A DNA stretch of 64,000 nt from Tupaia tana (lineage: Eukaryota > Chordata > Mammalia > Scandentia > Tupaiidae). The position numbers were made by a program, and so were the translations under genes. Numbering within the stretch: position 1 is the stretch's first letter; every line of letters begins with the position of its first letter. Location: positions 16,956,095-17,020,094 of the forward strand of contig JAKSZU010000004.1 of the NCBI GenBank assembly GCA_026018925.1. The letters are read 5' to 3'. Below, one piece after another: positions 12,201-20,990 of the stretch. Under the pieces are notes generated by a model. It searched no databases, was not told the origin of the DNA, and saw nothing but the letters and a program-made list of their open reading frames with translations.

Positions 12201-15200
12201 CATTGTTGGATCATAAGTAACATTGCTAGAGCTCTCTCATATATGTTACTTCTGATTCCAAAACAATCCTATTGTTTTGGGCTGATAGAGGTAATATTAC
12301 TTTAGTTATAGTGAAGAGGAAGTCAAGGCTTAAAGATTATTCGACTTGTTTAAGGTCAGAGTGTAAGAATAGTGAGTGAATCTATTGAATATATCGCCTT
12401 GGATATTTTGTTGTTACTAATCTCCCTTCCACTGAGGAAGGCATTTTTATTCCTCCCCTTCATGTACTTAGCAGAAATTTACTGGACACTTTTTTTTAGG
12501 GGGGGGGGTAAGTTTTTGCCATAGTTTTACGCTCACCAGAGAGCAGATATCTACCAGCCCTTGGGAGATGGGCACACTGCGGTCCTCCTCCATTCTCCTC
12601 TTGAGATTTTGGGCATCCACTCACATGAGTCTGGTGTGATTTTCAAGCTACCAGGTCTGGAACTGGAGATGCAGAGTAGGCTATAACCTCCATGCCACCT
12701 ACTTGCCTTGGACACTGATTTTTAAAGTTATTTTCAAAAGTCCAGAGTTTTCACTAGTTGTATTTTTAGATTTTATGTGCCAGGTTCTTCTTATAAAGAT
12801 AGTGACATTTTCCATATTTTACAAATGAAGATATGGGAGAAAGGTTGAATAACTTGTCCTATTAACACAGCTAGTAAAGAGTAAGCTGGGAACCTACAGT
12901 CTGACTCAGGGTTTTGTCACTTACTAGGCTTTTAGTTCTCTTTAATGTGACAACATTGGTTTGAAGGATCTTGTCAGTGGTTTTATTCTTTAAAGTGCAT
13001 TTCCTACCACCCAACTGACTTTTTGTTAACTCAAGCTCCATATCCCTAATAAAGAAAATTGGCCTGTTCTTTTTTCATTATGCCAGATGTATTGGTGTAA
13101 AAGAATAAAAATTTTAAATTGTGGGCACAAAGCTTGGCTATGCTCAGATGAACTCTATTGGCAGTCTGTGATAGGAACCCGACTTCCCTGTGGAAGTGTT
13201 AGAATAACCAGGAATTAAACCTTTTTTTTTCTTTTTTAATTGCCAAGGGCACATGTACTCACCAGAAAGGAAATAACACATGGTCCCTTCTCCATTTCTC
13301 CATCCTGACAGGGTTTTGGGCATTCACAACCATCTAGTTTCTCAAACTACCAGGCTGGGATACAGTTCCCTTAATTAACCATTAGGTTATAGGGCCAGTC
13401 CTTATCACCTTTTCTTTAACTTTTGAGAGTCATTCTGGTTTACACCACTCTGCCTGTATTGTTTTGCTCTGCCTGTATTTTGTAAATGCTTCAAGATCTA
13501 AGTGGCATTTCACTTTCACTGAAGGATGGAATAGACAAACCACAAAAAAAATACCCCAAAGCAGCTCGGAAAATATTTTAACAAAATATTTCATGACAAC
13601 AGGGAGCTAGCCAGTTAGGTGATGGTTAAGGCTGCTGATCCCACATGGCCAACTACTAATACTAGTTCATGTCCTAGACAGGCAACTTGGTAAGCCGTGC
13701 TATGTGTGTGCACTCAAAATCTCAAAAAGAGAGAAAGCTTTGTATGACTGTCCCTCATAGGGGATGATTTCTTAATTCTGTCGCTTGCTCACTCTCACTA
13801 GCACACATGCCCTCTAGCAAATCTAAAAAAATAAATTGTAGGACCAGCAGGTGATGTGGTGGATAAGGCACTGGGCACCCTCATTGCTGACTGATTCAAG
13901 TCTCGGACCTCGTGGCTTGCTTTCTCAGTTTTTTTCCTCTCTGGTGAGTGTAGGTGCCCAATAGCAAATTTAAAAAGAATAATAATGATGAGTAAAATTA
14001 AGTAACTCTTTAAAAAATTAAATGGTGGTAAAACTACAAGTAGTTTTTTTGTGCTAAAGTAGATGTCATCTTTTAGCAACCAGTATGTAGGAACAGATTC
14101 TAGACAGAGTAACAAGATCAATGCTTTTTTTTTTTTAAACAAATTGTTAAGATGAAGTGTTTAGGAGCCAACAAGTTACCTGTTGTTTAAGGTATTAGAC
14201 TCCCACACGACCAGCTGATTTGAGTAATGGACCCTGGTGGCTTGCTTTCTCATTTTCTCTCTCTCTGGTCAAATTATAACAGTAAATAAATAATTCTTTA
14301 AAAAATGAAGTGTTTTTTTTTTTTTTTTTTTTTTTAAGAAATACATAGATCTACTTCAGCTATCTTGCATTGCATATTCTGCTAAGGGATGGGAGAGTCA
14401 ATAAAACCAACTGTGGGGGCCAGCAAATGGCGTATTGGTTGAGGTGCTAGACTCCCACATGGCTGGCTGTGGTTCAAGTCCCAGACTGGGGGTCTTGCTT
14501 TCTCAGTCTGTTTCTCTGTCTCTGGTGAGCATGTATGCTCTGTAGCAAATTTTAAAAAATAATGATAAATAAATAATTCTTTTTTAAAAACAATAAAACC
14601 ACCTGTCTCTAGTTCAAACTGGGGGAACTAAGCCCATACACTTGGCAATTTGGACATGAAATTTTCTAATTATGGTAACTATTTCAGGAATACTGAATTT
14701 CATTGTCAGTGGGGAAGATTGAGCCACCTTGCCAGGGTTTGTTTGCTATAGATACCAACTACATTGTACCTTACAACTTTACATTTTTAATGAATTATCT
14801 TTTTTTTTTTTAAAGAATTGTTTAATTTTATCTATTCATTCATTTATTTTAATTTGACCAGAGAAAGACAGAGAGATAGAGGGAAAGTGAGAAAGCAAGC
14901 CACCAGGTCCAGGACCTGAACTATGGTCGGCCATGTGGGAGTATCCAGCACCTTAACCACCACACCACCTGCAGGTCTTGTATTTGAACTTTTGCTGGTG
15001 TTACAGTGCTTAATAAAAGGTGGCAGGAGGTAGACAACTTAAACTCAATTTGTGAATTATTCACACTGACAAAATGCCCATTTTCTTTTCTTTTTGGATT
15101 TTTACCATAGGGCTTATGCTCTTGCTGGAGACAGATGACAGGGAAAGTGAGAAAATACCCCGTCCTCCCCCCACCCTTCCAAGGGGGATAGCCACACTAC

Positions 15201-18200
15201 AGTCCCTTCTATATTCTCTGGGGATTCTGGGCACGTACCCAGTGTGTTTTTCAACCCTCCAGGTCTGGCACTTGAATTGCAGAGTTGCGGGATCCAGCAC
15301 CTTAACTATCACACCACCTGCTGTCCCCATGTCCATTTCATTACTCAAGAGTTTGAGCTTTGCGTTGTCTTCACTAAGATAGTAGAGTTATTAAGCATGC
15401 TCTCCTTTAGGCAGTTGACTTGTCATATATGACAATATGGTGAATTTTTAAAAAATCATTTTAACAAGTACCCTGGTGTAAAATAATGATATTGTATTGC
15501 TTATTCTGTATGTGCTAGAGCTGGCTGGAGTCTGTGGCATACTCATTGGTGAGAGTTGATGATAAAAGGACTGTCCTTTTTTTCCCCACATCTTTGTTGT
15601 GAGAAAGCTGTTCTCTTGTTCTGAAGGGACTGGAATTACTTAACTGTTGGTACCTTCCCAGCCTTATTAGTATTATCTAACAAATGAGGCCTCCCTCCAC
15701 TTGCCTCTTGCTGGGATAGCAGCTTCTAGCCAATGAATGAGAAGCAGTAAGTATTTGTCTTATTCTGAATCATCCAGGTCAGCTTTTATAAGAACACTCA
15801 GCTGTTCCATTGCTGAGGTTCTGACCCATAGTCTATACTGTTACACATCCTGAGCCTAGATTAGACCTGATTGAGTTAGATGATAACTACTGACTTTATA
15901 TTTAGTTCTGATGTTAACTTTGATTAGTATCTGTCTGGCCTGTCTCAGAATGTACGTTGACAGATAAATTTATTAAAATCTGACTACTCAGAAGATCTCT
16001 TTAATTATGTTTTCCAATACTGAGGAATTTTTGCTTGTAGAAATTGAAGGTTCAGAAGAAGAGGATAAAGAAAATGACAAAGCTGAAGAAACACTAAACA
16101 GTTCAACTCTTGAAAACAAAGTAAGTTGTTACTCATTCAGTACCACGGTCTGCTTTTCAGCTGTAGGACTATAGCTTACTGGTGTAGGTATGACCTTATA
16201 GAGAGCTATTTCTTGGTTACGGGTTGGGGACTTTTTATTTATCCCTAGAATGCACAGATATGTTCGTTATAGGGAGTCCTGCCTATTAGAACAGAGCCCA
16301 ACATAACAATGAAGTGATGATTTAGAATAGAAACATTATTGGCATTCATTCTGTAGGTTTTAGAAAGTTCAAGTTTTTGCGTCATGTTTCAGGTAGTTCT
16401 GCTATAGCAAATTAAATACTTAGATTGTTCTCTAGAAAGATACCTGTCTTGTACTTCTTCCTAATACCAATGATTTGGATATACTTCAGTCTCTTCAAGA
16501 AAATGAAGAGGAGGAGATTGGGAACCTAGAGCTTGCCTGGGACATGCTGGATTTAGCAAAGATCATTTTTAAAAGGTAAACTTCTTGTGCTTTTAGGCTC
16601 AAGCTGGGAGCTTGGTGTTTGAGATTAGCAAGCAGTTAGGGTTAGACAAGTACTATTAAGGATTCTGATCAACTTTCCTTTTTTTAGGCAGGAAACAAAA
16701 GAAGCCCAGCTTTATGCTGCACAGGCACATCTTAAGCTTGGAGAAGTTAGTGTTGAATCTGGTAATTTTTCTATTTTATTCTCCTCCTACCTTCCTTACT
16801 CCCCCATTCTTCCTCTGATAGATTCTATAGAATCTAGCTTGATTGATCATAAGCTGTTGGTTTGCTTTTTAAAAACTGTAGTTTGGATTTTCTACAGTCA
16901 GTAGAACAATGAACAGTATGACACACTGAAAGTATTTCAGAAAGCTTAATTTTTTTTTTGTATATAGAGAGATTTTTGCTATAGGATGTGTGTGCTTGCC
17001 AGTGAGATGGATAGAGACAGAAATCGAAAAGTGACCCCCCCCCCCCCCCCCACCCAAAAGGGGATGGCCATGCTGCAATCCCTTCTCCATTATCCTCTCG
17101 GGATTTTGGGTATGCATGCAAACATGCCCTGCCTGAGTTTTAAGCGTCCATGTTTAAGACTTGAACTGCAGTCAACTATGTGGGAGTTATATAACAATTG
17201 CCCCACCTGCTGGTCCTAATATTTAACATTCTTAATAGAGAAGGATCCTGGAGCTACTACGGAAAATAATTTAAAATGGGGTACATTCCTGCAGAATGGG
17301 ATCAGAATTCAGGAGGTAACTTTCCACTAAATGTCCATTTATTTGCTATTTTTTTTCTTTATTAGAGAACTATATTCAAGCTGTGGAAGAGTTCCAGGCT
17401 TGCCTAAGCTTGCAAGAGCAGTACCTAGATGCCCATGACCGTCTCCTTGCAGAGACCCACTACCAGCTGGGCTTGGCCTATGGCTACAACTCTCAGTATG
17501 ATGAGGCAGTGGCACAGTTCAGCAAATCTATTGAAGTCATTGAGAAGAGAATGGGTGAGTGAGCACTACTTGCTTCTTGATTTTGGTGGTTCTAGCAACA
17601 GACATGGTTATTTTTTTAAAGTATCTTGGGGCTTGCAGGTGGCATGTTGGTTAGGGGTGCTGGACTCCCAAATGGCTGATTGTAGTTTGAGTCCTAGACC
17701 TGGTGACTTTCTTTTTCCCTCTCTGGTCAAATATAAATACACAAATTAATTTAATTAAATATAATAATTCTTTAAAAGTTTTTTAAAAAAGGTAATCCTT
17801 TTGCATAACTGTTACTGATGAATTTTAGTCTCTTTGTAGCTAAACTAAATGAACAGATGAAAGAAGCTGAAGGATCACCTACTGAATATGAGAAAGAAAT
17901 CGAGGAGCTGAAAGAACTGCTACCTGAGATTAGAGAAAAGATAGAAGATGCAAAGGAGTCCCAGCGTAGTGGGAATGTAGCTGAATTGGCTCTGAAAGCG
18001 ACCCTGGTTGGTGTGATTTCATTTTAATGTTTGGATAACAGCATGGTAGTACATTTGTGTTCCACTTAAAAGGTGTTTATGTTCTGTTAGGTAGTGGGTC
18101 AGCATCATTACTTGGCTTCCAGGGGGCTGGTGATCAGAGAGGACGGGAGAGTTGATCTGATTGTTATCAGTAGTATATTGGTTAAGAAACTGTTCCGGAG

Positions 18201-20227
18201 CCAGATGGCCTGGGTTTGAATTCCATCTCTGCTGTTTACTATCCGTGATCATGGGCATTTCTCCACCTTAGTGGACTCATCTGTAAATATGGGATCATTG
18301 CACCTCTGTATATATGTCTGACAGTAACAGGCAAATAGAAATTGCTTAGCAAGTATAAGGTATAGTTCTATCTCTGAGAACTCTTTCTGTATCAATTAGC
18401 AAGGCATTGAAGGCTTTTAACCTCAAATTGCCTGGCACTGCTTTTGGTGGCTGGGGATATCAGGGAGCTTCTACCTTGTAGGTAGGATATGGAGGGTTTA
18501 GTTTATACCTATACTTCACCATTGCTGTAGCAGAGATAGGATGGATGCCATTGCTAAAGACCAAAAATATCTCAGGCCTTAAATCAGGTACTTGAGTGGT
18601 GGGTACCTATTATAAGGCTGTGGGTAGCCTGTGGGTATGCCGGAGCCCACTTGGGTTTGTCATCTCACACAGGTGGAGAGCTCTACCTCAGGTTTTACCT
18701 CCAGTGGAGGAGGTTCTTCAGTCTCCATGGTAGGTATTCGTGTACATTTTGTCACGTAATACTGGGTCTCTCATAACTTGTACATTGCAAACAGAGGCTT
18801 CATTTTAACAGATTGCCAGTAGAAAGCCGACAGACGGTGCTTCCTCATCAAATTATGTGACTGATATTTCCCACCTTGTCAGAAAAAAGGTAAATCTATA
18901 AATGATTACTTCTTTCCTACCTTTACCCAGCCTGTATTTTTTGGGGTCCCAGTGATACATAACAATACTTTTATTATAAACTTTCCTAATAATAGTTGAA
19001 GTAATAAGATACTCTTTTTGCTAAGTTGGTGATTTGTGAGGGAAGACAGTTTTCACTTGGATACCTCTTCTAGAGAAATGGTCCTGGACTTTCAGATCAG
19101 AAAACTGCCAGGGAAGCTGGCAGATTTTCTTGGGCAATAGTCATTCATCAGCAGGCCTGCTAATACTCAACACTCCTGTGAGTGCCTACTCCCTGTAGTT
19201 CCAAAACCCTTGTCTTGGGGATGGTCGGATAAGGTAGTCAACTTCTGCTTGGTTTCCTGACTCAAATGCAGGAAGTATAATTTGTACTTTTGTTACTGCT
19301 CATATGTACCCCTTATTCCTACCCTATCCTACTTGATTCCAGTAGGGAGACTTAATTGGTATGTTGGGACAGACTGATTTATTCTGCAGGGTATAGGTAT
19401 GCATTTGCCTCCTGTGGCCAGGGAGAGACTTCCCTAAAGCTATAAATCCTGGTGTTCAGGATCTTAGTACTATGGGGTCAGTGTCTCACAGTTGTCTTTT
19501 TAAAGCCATTACATTTGTTGTGAAGTCTTCACGATTTTATCTTTAGAGGAAACGAGAGGAAGAAAGCCCCCGGAAAGATGATGCAAAGAAAGCCAAACAA
19601 GAGCCGGAGGTGAATGGAGGCAGTGGGGATGCTGTCTCCAGTGGAAACGAAGTTTCAGAAAACATGGAGGAGGTGGGCAGTTAAGCAGGGCTTGGCCTCT
19701 TGCCTCATCCTCTGGGGAAACCAGCTTTTCCATGTGCACGTTTCCCACCTTGAGCCTGTTTGGACTGTTTGAGTGTAACCCTTATAGCAGGCTGTTGTGC
19801 CAGAAACATTTTGGTTATAGAATGTAGAATGTCTGACAAATGGAACCTATCCCACAGGTCTCCTCTAAGGAGAGTAGAGAGTATGAGAGAAGGCACTTTA
19901 TTGGCAAGACTGTTAACGTTGTTTCTGGTTGTTCCTTTCCATGTATATGTGATTATTGGTTCATTCAGCCCTATTATCACATAGGGTTCAGGAAATGACA
20001 TTGTACTTTATGGTCACTGTCCTCTTAGTATAGGGAACTGTTTGGGGGGACTGTGTTCACTTTCTCTGGGTGAGGTTTGCTTGGTTATGTAAAATGGAAT
20101 GACTGAAACTAGTCACTTATGCCCAGGCTCCCTGTTTGTCTTCCAGGCTGAGAATCAGGCCGAAAGCCGGGCAGCAGTAGAGGGGACAGTGGAGGCTGGA
20201 GCTACAGTTGAGAGCACTGCATGTTAA
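18..20227 (+). CDS. NASP: NASP, histone chaperone (gene level; 5' exon(s) outside window)
   Basis: Nuclear autoantigenic sperm protein, a SHNi-TPR chaperone that binds soluble H3-H4 and linker histone H1 in the nucleus. Thirteen coding exons: 18-128, 4974-5054, 7278-7387, 8080-9096, 16041-16120, 16490-16575, 16688-16761, 17366-17554, 17840-18006, 18673-18729, 18812-18889, 19547-19672, 20147-20227. They join in one open frame of 2257 nt ending TAA at 20225-20227. Order of domains: TPR1 (first two exons), glutamate-rich histone-binding region (8080-9096, inserted within the TPR array), TPR2-TPR4 (16490-17554), coiled coil (17840-18006), a bipartite basic nuclear signal (18889/19547 junction, [12 protein letters not shown]) and an acidic tail ending ESTAC. 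Length fits human tNASP (about 788 aa) once about 36 missing N-terminal codons are added. Skipping 8080-9096 keeps frame and gives somatic NASP. All introns are GT-AG. Identification rests on near-identity to the remembered human protein. Confidence 0.96.
505..762 (-). mobile_element. SINE-L
   Basis: Full-length minus copy with head ending CTAACTGCTGGTCC (complement) and body palindrome CACCCCCCAGGGGGGATG. Flanked by ctagatctttac at 493-504 and 763-774. Confidence 0.9.
1126..1300 (+). mobile_element. SINE-S
   Basis: Head GGGACCAGCAGGTGGTGTGG, B box GTTCAAGTCC, tail GATCAAATTAAAATAAATG. Flanked by aagttatctt on both sides; shares this site with the next element. Confidence 0.88.
1313..1495 (-). 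mobile_element. SINE-S, inverted neighbour
   Basis: Minus copy (TTTTGACCAGAGG ... GCCGCCTGCCGGCCC). A third aagttatctttt copy at 1498-1508 follows it. Confidence 0.85.
1617..1875 (+). mobile_element. SINE-L
   Basis: Head GGGGCCAGCAGTTCGCATGATGG to CCCTATAGCAAAAACCTCTC and A tail; duplications gtaaaatcct at 1607-1616 and 1876-1885. Confidence 0.9.
2128..2295 (+). mobile_element. SINE-S
   Basis: B box GGTTCAAGTCC and tail GGCAAATTAAAATAAAAATAA; the tail was hit by the following SINE-L. Confidence 0.75.
2297..2565 (-). mobile_element. SINE-L
   Basis: TTGAGAGGTTTTTTGCTGTAG to CTAACTGCTGGACCCC; imperfect duplication caaaataata/caaaataatt. Confidence 0.87.
2735..2906 (+). mobile_element. SINE-S
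   Basis: GGGGCTGCCAGGTGGTGTGATGG, B box GGTTCAAGTCC, TCTGGTCAAATTTAAATAATAA tail. Confidence 0.85.
2976..3259 (-). mobile_element. SINE-L, diverged
   Basis: TATAGGGCATGTGCACTCACTGG with GA-rich body; head region CTATACCACCAGCTGGCCC is decayed and a T/G-rich stretch is inserted. Confidence 0.65.
3452..3704 (-). mobile_element. SINE-L
   Basis: GGAGAGGTTTTAGTTATAGGG to AACTGCTGATCCC; flanks tgcctagtttt and tggctagtttt. Confidence 0.85.
4041..4293 (-). mobile_element. SINE-L
   Basis: Well preserved, 13-bp perfect duplication caggatggtgtct at 4028-4040 and 4294-4306. Confidence 0.92.
4671..4929 (+). mobile_element. SINE-L, diverged
   Basis: GGTACCAGCAGATTGCATAATGG to CCCTATAGCAGAAGTCTCTC; flanks gtacatgtta. 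Upstream of NASP exon w2. Confidence 0.85.
4974..5054 (+). CDS. NASP: NASP coding exon w2 (end of TPR1)
   Basis: Acceptor CTCTTTGTAG, donor GTATGT. Encodes [20 protein letters not shown] and the ELA that follows. Flanked by oppositely oriented SINE-L copies on its two sides. Confidence 0.95.
5327..5599 (-). mobile_element. SINE-L, young
   Basis: Many intact CpGs and a 19-bp duplication caatatagcaagaatcttt at 5308-5326 and 5600-5618. Confidence 0.93.
5636..5889 (+). mobile_element. SINE-L
   Basis: GGGACTAGCAGTTAGTGTAATGG to AAAACCTCTC and A tail; flanks ttcagctag and ttccagctag. Forms an inverted pair with the preceding copy. Confidence 0.9.
5938..6219 (+). mobile_element. SINE-L, young
   Basis: A box TTAGCGTAATGG, B-box-like GGTTCGCGTCTC, unbroken A tail of about 29, duplication aggactgaatga. 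Confidence 0.93.
6583..6840 (+). mobile_element. SINE-L
   Basis: GGGACCAGCAGTTGGCCTAATGG to CCCTATAGCAAAAACCTCCCC and A tail. Confidence 0.88.
6857..7046 (-). mobile_element. SINE-L, old fragment
   Basis: Decayed body (CCGCAATCCCTTCTGCTCC) and head ending CACACCACTGGCTGGCCC. Confidence 0.6.
7278..7387 (+). CDS. NASP: NASP coding exon w3
   Basis: Acceptor TTCTCCTAG, donor GTATGT. Encodes [20 protein letters not shown] and the acidic run to NNDNID. Ends after one base of a Glu codon, the same phase as the end of the next exon, so the next exon can be skipped in frame. Confidence 0.95.
8080..9096 (+). CDS. NASP: NASP coding exon w4, tNASP-specific acidic histone-binding exon
   Basis: Large cassette exon of 1017 nt (339 codons), acceptor ACCATGTAG, donor GTAACC. 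Very rich in Glu, with Pro, Thr, Val and Lys; no fixed fold expected. In the family this region is present in testis/embryo tNASP and absent from somatic sNASP; it binds linker histone. Begins [18 protein letters not shown] and ends [10 protein letters not shown]. The reading frame stays open across the donor to a TAG-free stretch ending TAA at 9153-9155, so retention would add a short unrelated tail. Confidence 0.95.
9097..10204. other. NASP intron start, no repeat recognised
   Basis: SINE-free sequence after the large exon; contains AATAAA at 9707-9712. Nothing else recognised. Confidence 0.5.
10205..10740 (-). mobile_element. SINE-S interrupted by a SINE-L
   Basis: AT-rich tail and TTTTTGACCAGTGAGG at 10205-10409, head continuing at 10684-10740 (GTCAGCCACATGGGAGTCC ... 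CACCTGCTGGC). Confidence 0.8.
10410..10682 (+). mobile_element. SINE-L nested in SINE-S
   Basis: GGGAACCAGCAGTTAGCGTAATGG to GCCCCATAGCGAAAC and A tail; the host sequence acctcaggcag/acctcagtcag is duplicated. Confidence 0.9.
10815..10978 (-). mobile_element. SINE-S
   Basis: TTAATTTAACCAGAGAGGG with head ending CATGCCACCTGCCAGTCCC. Confidence 0.82.
10997..11250 (-). mobile_element. SINE-L, diverged
   Basis: AGAGAGATTTTTCCTGTAGGG to GCTATCTGCTGGTTCC; flanks tataattattaatat and tataactattaatat. Confidence 0.82.
11273..11418 (-). mobile_element. SINE-related, short-bodied
   Basis: TTTGCTACAGGGCACATGTGCTC joined to a SINE-S-like head (GGTTGGCCATGTGGGAGTC ... CATCTGCTGG). Confidence 0.65.
11462..11838 (-). 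repeat. Old SINE-like repeat interrupted at 11521-11687
   Basis: GAGAGAGTGAGAAGTACCCCC then, after the inserted SINE-S, GCCAGCCCAAGATCATAGGC and GCCACTACAGCTGGCCC. Family assignment is unsure. Confidence 0.4.
11521..11687 (-). mobile_element. SINE-S
   Basis: AATTATTTTATTCAATTTTATT ... TTTGACCAGAGAGAC; head CACCTGCCGGTACC; flanks ccaacaaact on both sides. Confidence 0.87.
11937..12164 (-). mobile_element. SINE-L, old
   Basis: TTTGTTGTAGGCTGTGTGCATTGGC to CTATGCCACCCGCTGGC; strongly diverged. Confidence 0.6.
12244..12380 (-). repeat. MIR-like fragment
   Basis: Pattern GAGGAAGTCAAGGCTTAAAG ... ACTTGTTTAAGGTCAGAGTG resembles the MIR core in reverse. Confidence 0.4.
12491..12706 (-). mobile_element. 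SINE-L, old
   Basis: GTAAGTTTTTGCCATAG ... CTCCATGCCACCTACTTGCC; flanked by ggacact. Confidence 0.6.
12799..12940 (-). repeat. MIR fragment
   Basis: ATTTTACAAATGAAGATATG ... ACACAGCTAGTAAAGAGTAAG ... GTCTGACTC is the reverse complement of the MIR core. Confidence 0.7.
13221..13400 (-). mobile_element. SINE-L, old
   Basis: AATTGCCAAGGGCACATGTACTCACC ... GGTTATAGGGCCAGTCC; old subtype sharing GCCAGAGGGCAC with copies near 30.4-30.9 kb. Confidence 0.6.
13605..13836 (+). mobile_element. SINE-L, diverged
   Basis: GGGAGCTAGCCAGTTAGGTGATGG to GCCCTCTAGCAAATCTAAA. Confidence 0.65.
13838..14022 (+). mobile_element. SINE-S
   Basis: GGACCAGCAGGTGATGTGG, CTCTCTGGTGAG, CAAATTTAAAAAGAATAATAATG tail. 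Confidence 0.75.
14164..14303 (+). mobile_element. SINE-S
   Basis: GGAGCCAACAAGTTACCTG to CTCTGGTCAAATTATAACAG; duplication atgaagtgttt. Confidence 0.82.
14414..14588 (+). mobile_element. SINE-S
   Basis: GGGGGCCAGCAAATGGCGTATTGG to CAAATTTTAAAAAATAATG; duplication caataaaacca at 14401-14411 and 14589-14599. Confidence 0.88.
14803..14977 (-). mobile_element. SINE-S
   Basis: AAGAATTGTTTAATTTTATC ... TTTGACCAGAG ... CACACCACCTGCAGG. Confidence 0.85.
15083..15327 (-). mobile_element. SINE-L, diverged
   Basis: TTTTTACCATAGGGCTTATGC to CACACCACCTGCTGTCCCC. Confidence 0.7.
16041..16120 (+). CDS. NASP: NASP coding exon w5
   Basis: Acceptor TTTGCTTGTAG, donor GTAAGT. Encodes [20 protein letters not shown] and ends LENK; acidic linker before the second TPR. 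Joins equally well to exon w3 (somatic form) or w4 (testis form). Confidence 0.94.
16490..16575 (+). CDS. NASP: NASP coding exon w6 (TPR2)
   Basis: Acceptor ATATACTTCAG, donor GTAAAC. Encodes [20 protein letters not shown] and DLAKIIFK, start of the second TPR. Confidence 0.95.
16688..16761 (+). CDS. NASP: NASP coding exon w7 (TPR2)
   Basis: Acceptor CTTTTTTTAG, donor GTAATT. Encodes [20 protein letters not shown] and SVES, completing the second TPR. Confidence 0.95.
16949..17216 (-). mobile_element. SINE-L
   Basis: AGAGAGATTTTTGCTATAGGATG to GCCCCACCTGCTGGTCC; the palindrome has expanded to a C run of about 17 at 17034-17051. Confidence 0.82.
17366..17554 (+). CDS. NASP: NASP coding exon w8 (TPR3-TPR4)
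   Basis: Acceptor TTCTTTATTAG, donor GTGAGT. Encodes [20 protein letters not shown] through [20 protein letters not shown], two TPR motifs forming the core of the histone-binding groove. Confidence 0.96.
17627..17778 (+). mobile_element. SINE-S
   Basis: GGGGCTTGCAGGTGGCATG to CTCTGGTCAAATATAAATAC. Confidence 0.83.
17840..18006 (+). CDS. NASP: NASP coding exon w9 (coiled coil)
   Basis: Acceptor CTCTTTGTAG; donor read as GTTGGT at 18007 because only this phase joins to VESSTSGF in the next exon. Encodes [20 protein letters not shown] and a heptad-like [18 protein letters not shown] helix. A second GT four bases on (18011) would break the frame. Confidence 0.92.
18166..18365 (+). repeat. MIR
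   Basis: CAGTAGTATATTGGTTAAG, GGAGCCAGATGGCCTGGGTT, CTCATCTGTAAATATGGG: almost full-length ancient MIR. Confidence 0.85.
18673..18729 (+). CDS. NASP: NASP coding exon w10
   Basis: Acceptor CATCTCACACAG, donor GTAGGT. Encodes [19 protein letters not shown], a Gly/Ser-rich linker, 57 nt and in phase 0 at both ends, so skippable. Confidence 0.93.
18812..18889 (+). CDS. NASP: NASP coding exon w11
   Basis: Acceptor CATTTTAACAG, donor GTAAAT. Encodes [20 protein letters not shown] and HLVRKK, the first half of the nuclear localisation signal. Phase 0 at both ends. Confidence 0.95.
19547..19672 (+). CDS. NASP: NASP coding exon w12 (nuclear localisation signal)
   Basis: Acceptor TTATCTTTAG, donor GTGGGC. 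Encodes [20 protein letters not shown] then an acidic stretch ending SENMEE. Reading through the donor gives EEVGS and a TAA at 19682-19684, a possible retained-intron end. Confidence 0.95.
20147..20227 (+). CDS. NASP: NASP last coding exon w13
   Basis: Acceptor TTTGTCTTCCAG. Encodes [20 protein letters not shown] and VESTAC, then TAA at 20225-20227. Confidence 0.96.
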   Translation, partial: AENQAESRAAVEGTVEAGATVESTAC

Positions 20228-20340
20228 GAAAGGGAGCAGAGCCTTCCTCCCAAGGGAAAGTGTTTTTGTATATAATGTATTTTTTCACTTTTGGGGGATT
20301 CTTTTTGTATAACTTCAATAAAGATTGTAAGCAAAGTTTG
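20228..20340 (+). terminator. NASP: NASP 3' UTR and proximal poly(A) signal
   Basis: Short 3' UTR with AATAAA at 20317-20322 followed by AAGTTTG and a T/G-rich stretch, the expected main cleavage region near 20340. Confidence 0.8.
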
Positions 20341-20990
20341 CGGCTTTGATGCTTTTCTTCTTAAATATGGGCTGAATCTGTGCCTTGGAACACTCCAAGT
20401 TTTATATAGTGGCCAAGTGGTACCTCTCTCTCTCTCTCTCTCTCTTTTTTTTTTTTAATTTTGGCCTTCTGTACTTATCTCTGTTAAAGTTCAAATCCCA
20501 GTTCCTGACTTCACATGAAGTGATCAAATCAAGTGTGGCCATAAGCCCTTCATCCTCCAGTGGTGCTATATCCTTTGTTTTCAGATATCTGAACCTTGTG
20601 GCTGACCCTGCTCGGTGTTAAAAAACAGGACTTGAAAATCTTCTTTGGTGCTGAAAATGGATGATGGACTTTGGCTGTGAGCTAGGCTTGGGTGGCATCC
20701 ATCTTCGGTTCACTTAGTCTCCAACTGGGGCTGTAATCCTGGCCTGGAGGAGAAAAACAAACTGAAGAAAACCGAGGAAAATGGTGTGTGTAATTGTACA
20801 GAATTGAGCTCTCTGGTTTGGAGGGGACTGAGGAAACCGGTGGTAAGGAATACTTTGAATATGGATGGAAGAATCTGTGAAGGCTGGCTGACTTAGATTT
20901 ATTTTGTGTATGGAAAGGTTGGAATATAGCAACACTGGAATTGTTACGCTGTCTGTAATTTTGACTTTTCAAATAAAGACACTTTACATC
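20341..20990 (+). other. Possible extended NASP 3' UTR with distal poly(A) signal
   Basis: SINE-free unique sequence with a (CT)n tract at 20425-20445 and a second AATAAA at 20972-20977 followed by TG-rich sequence. It may be an alternative 3' end of NASP. No protein-like frame was seen. Confidence 0.35.
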
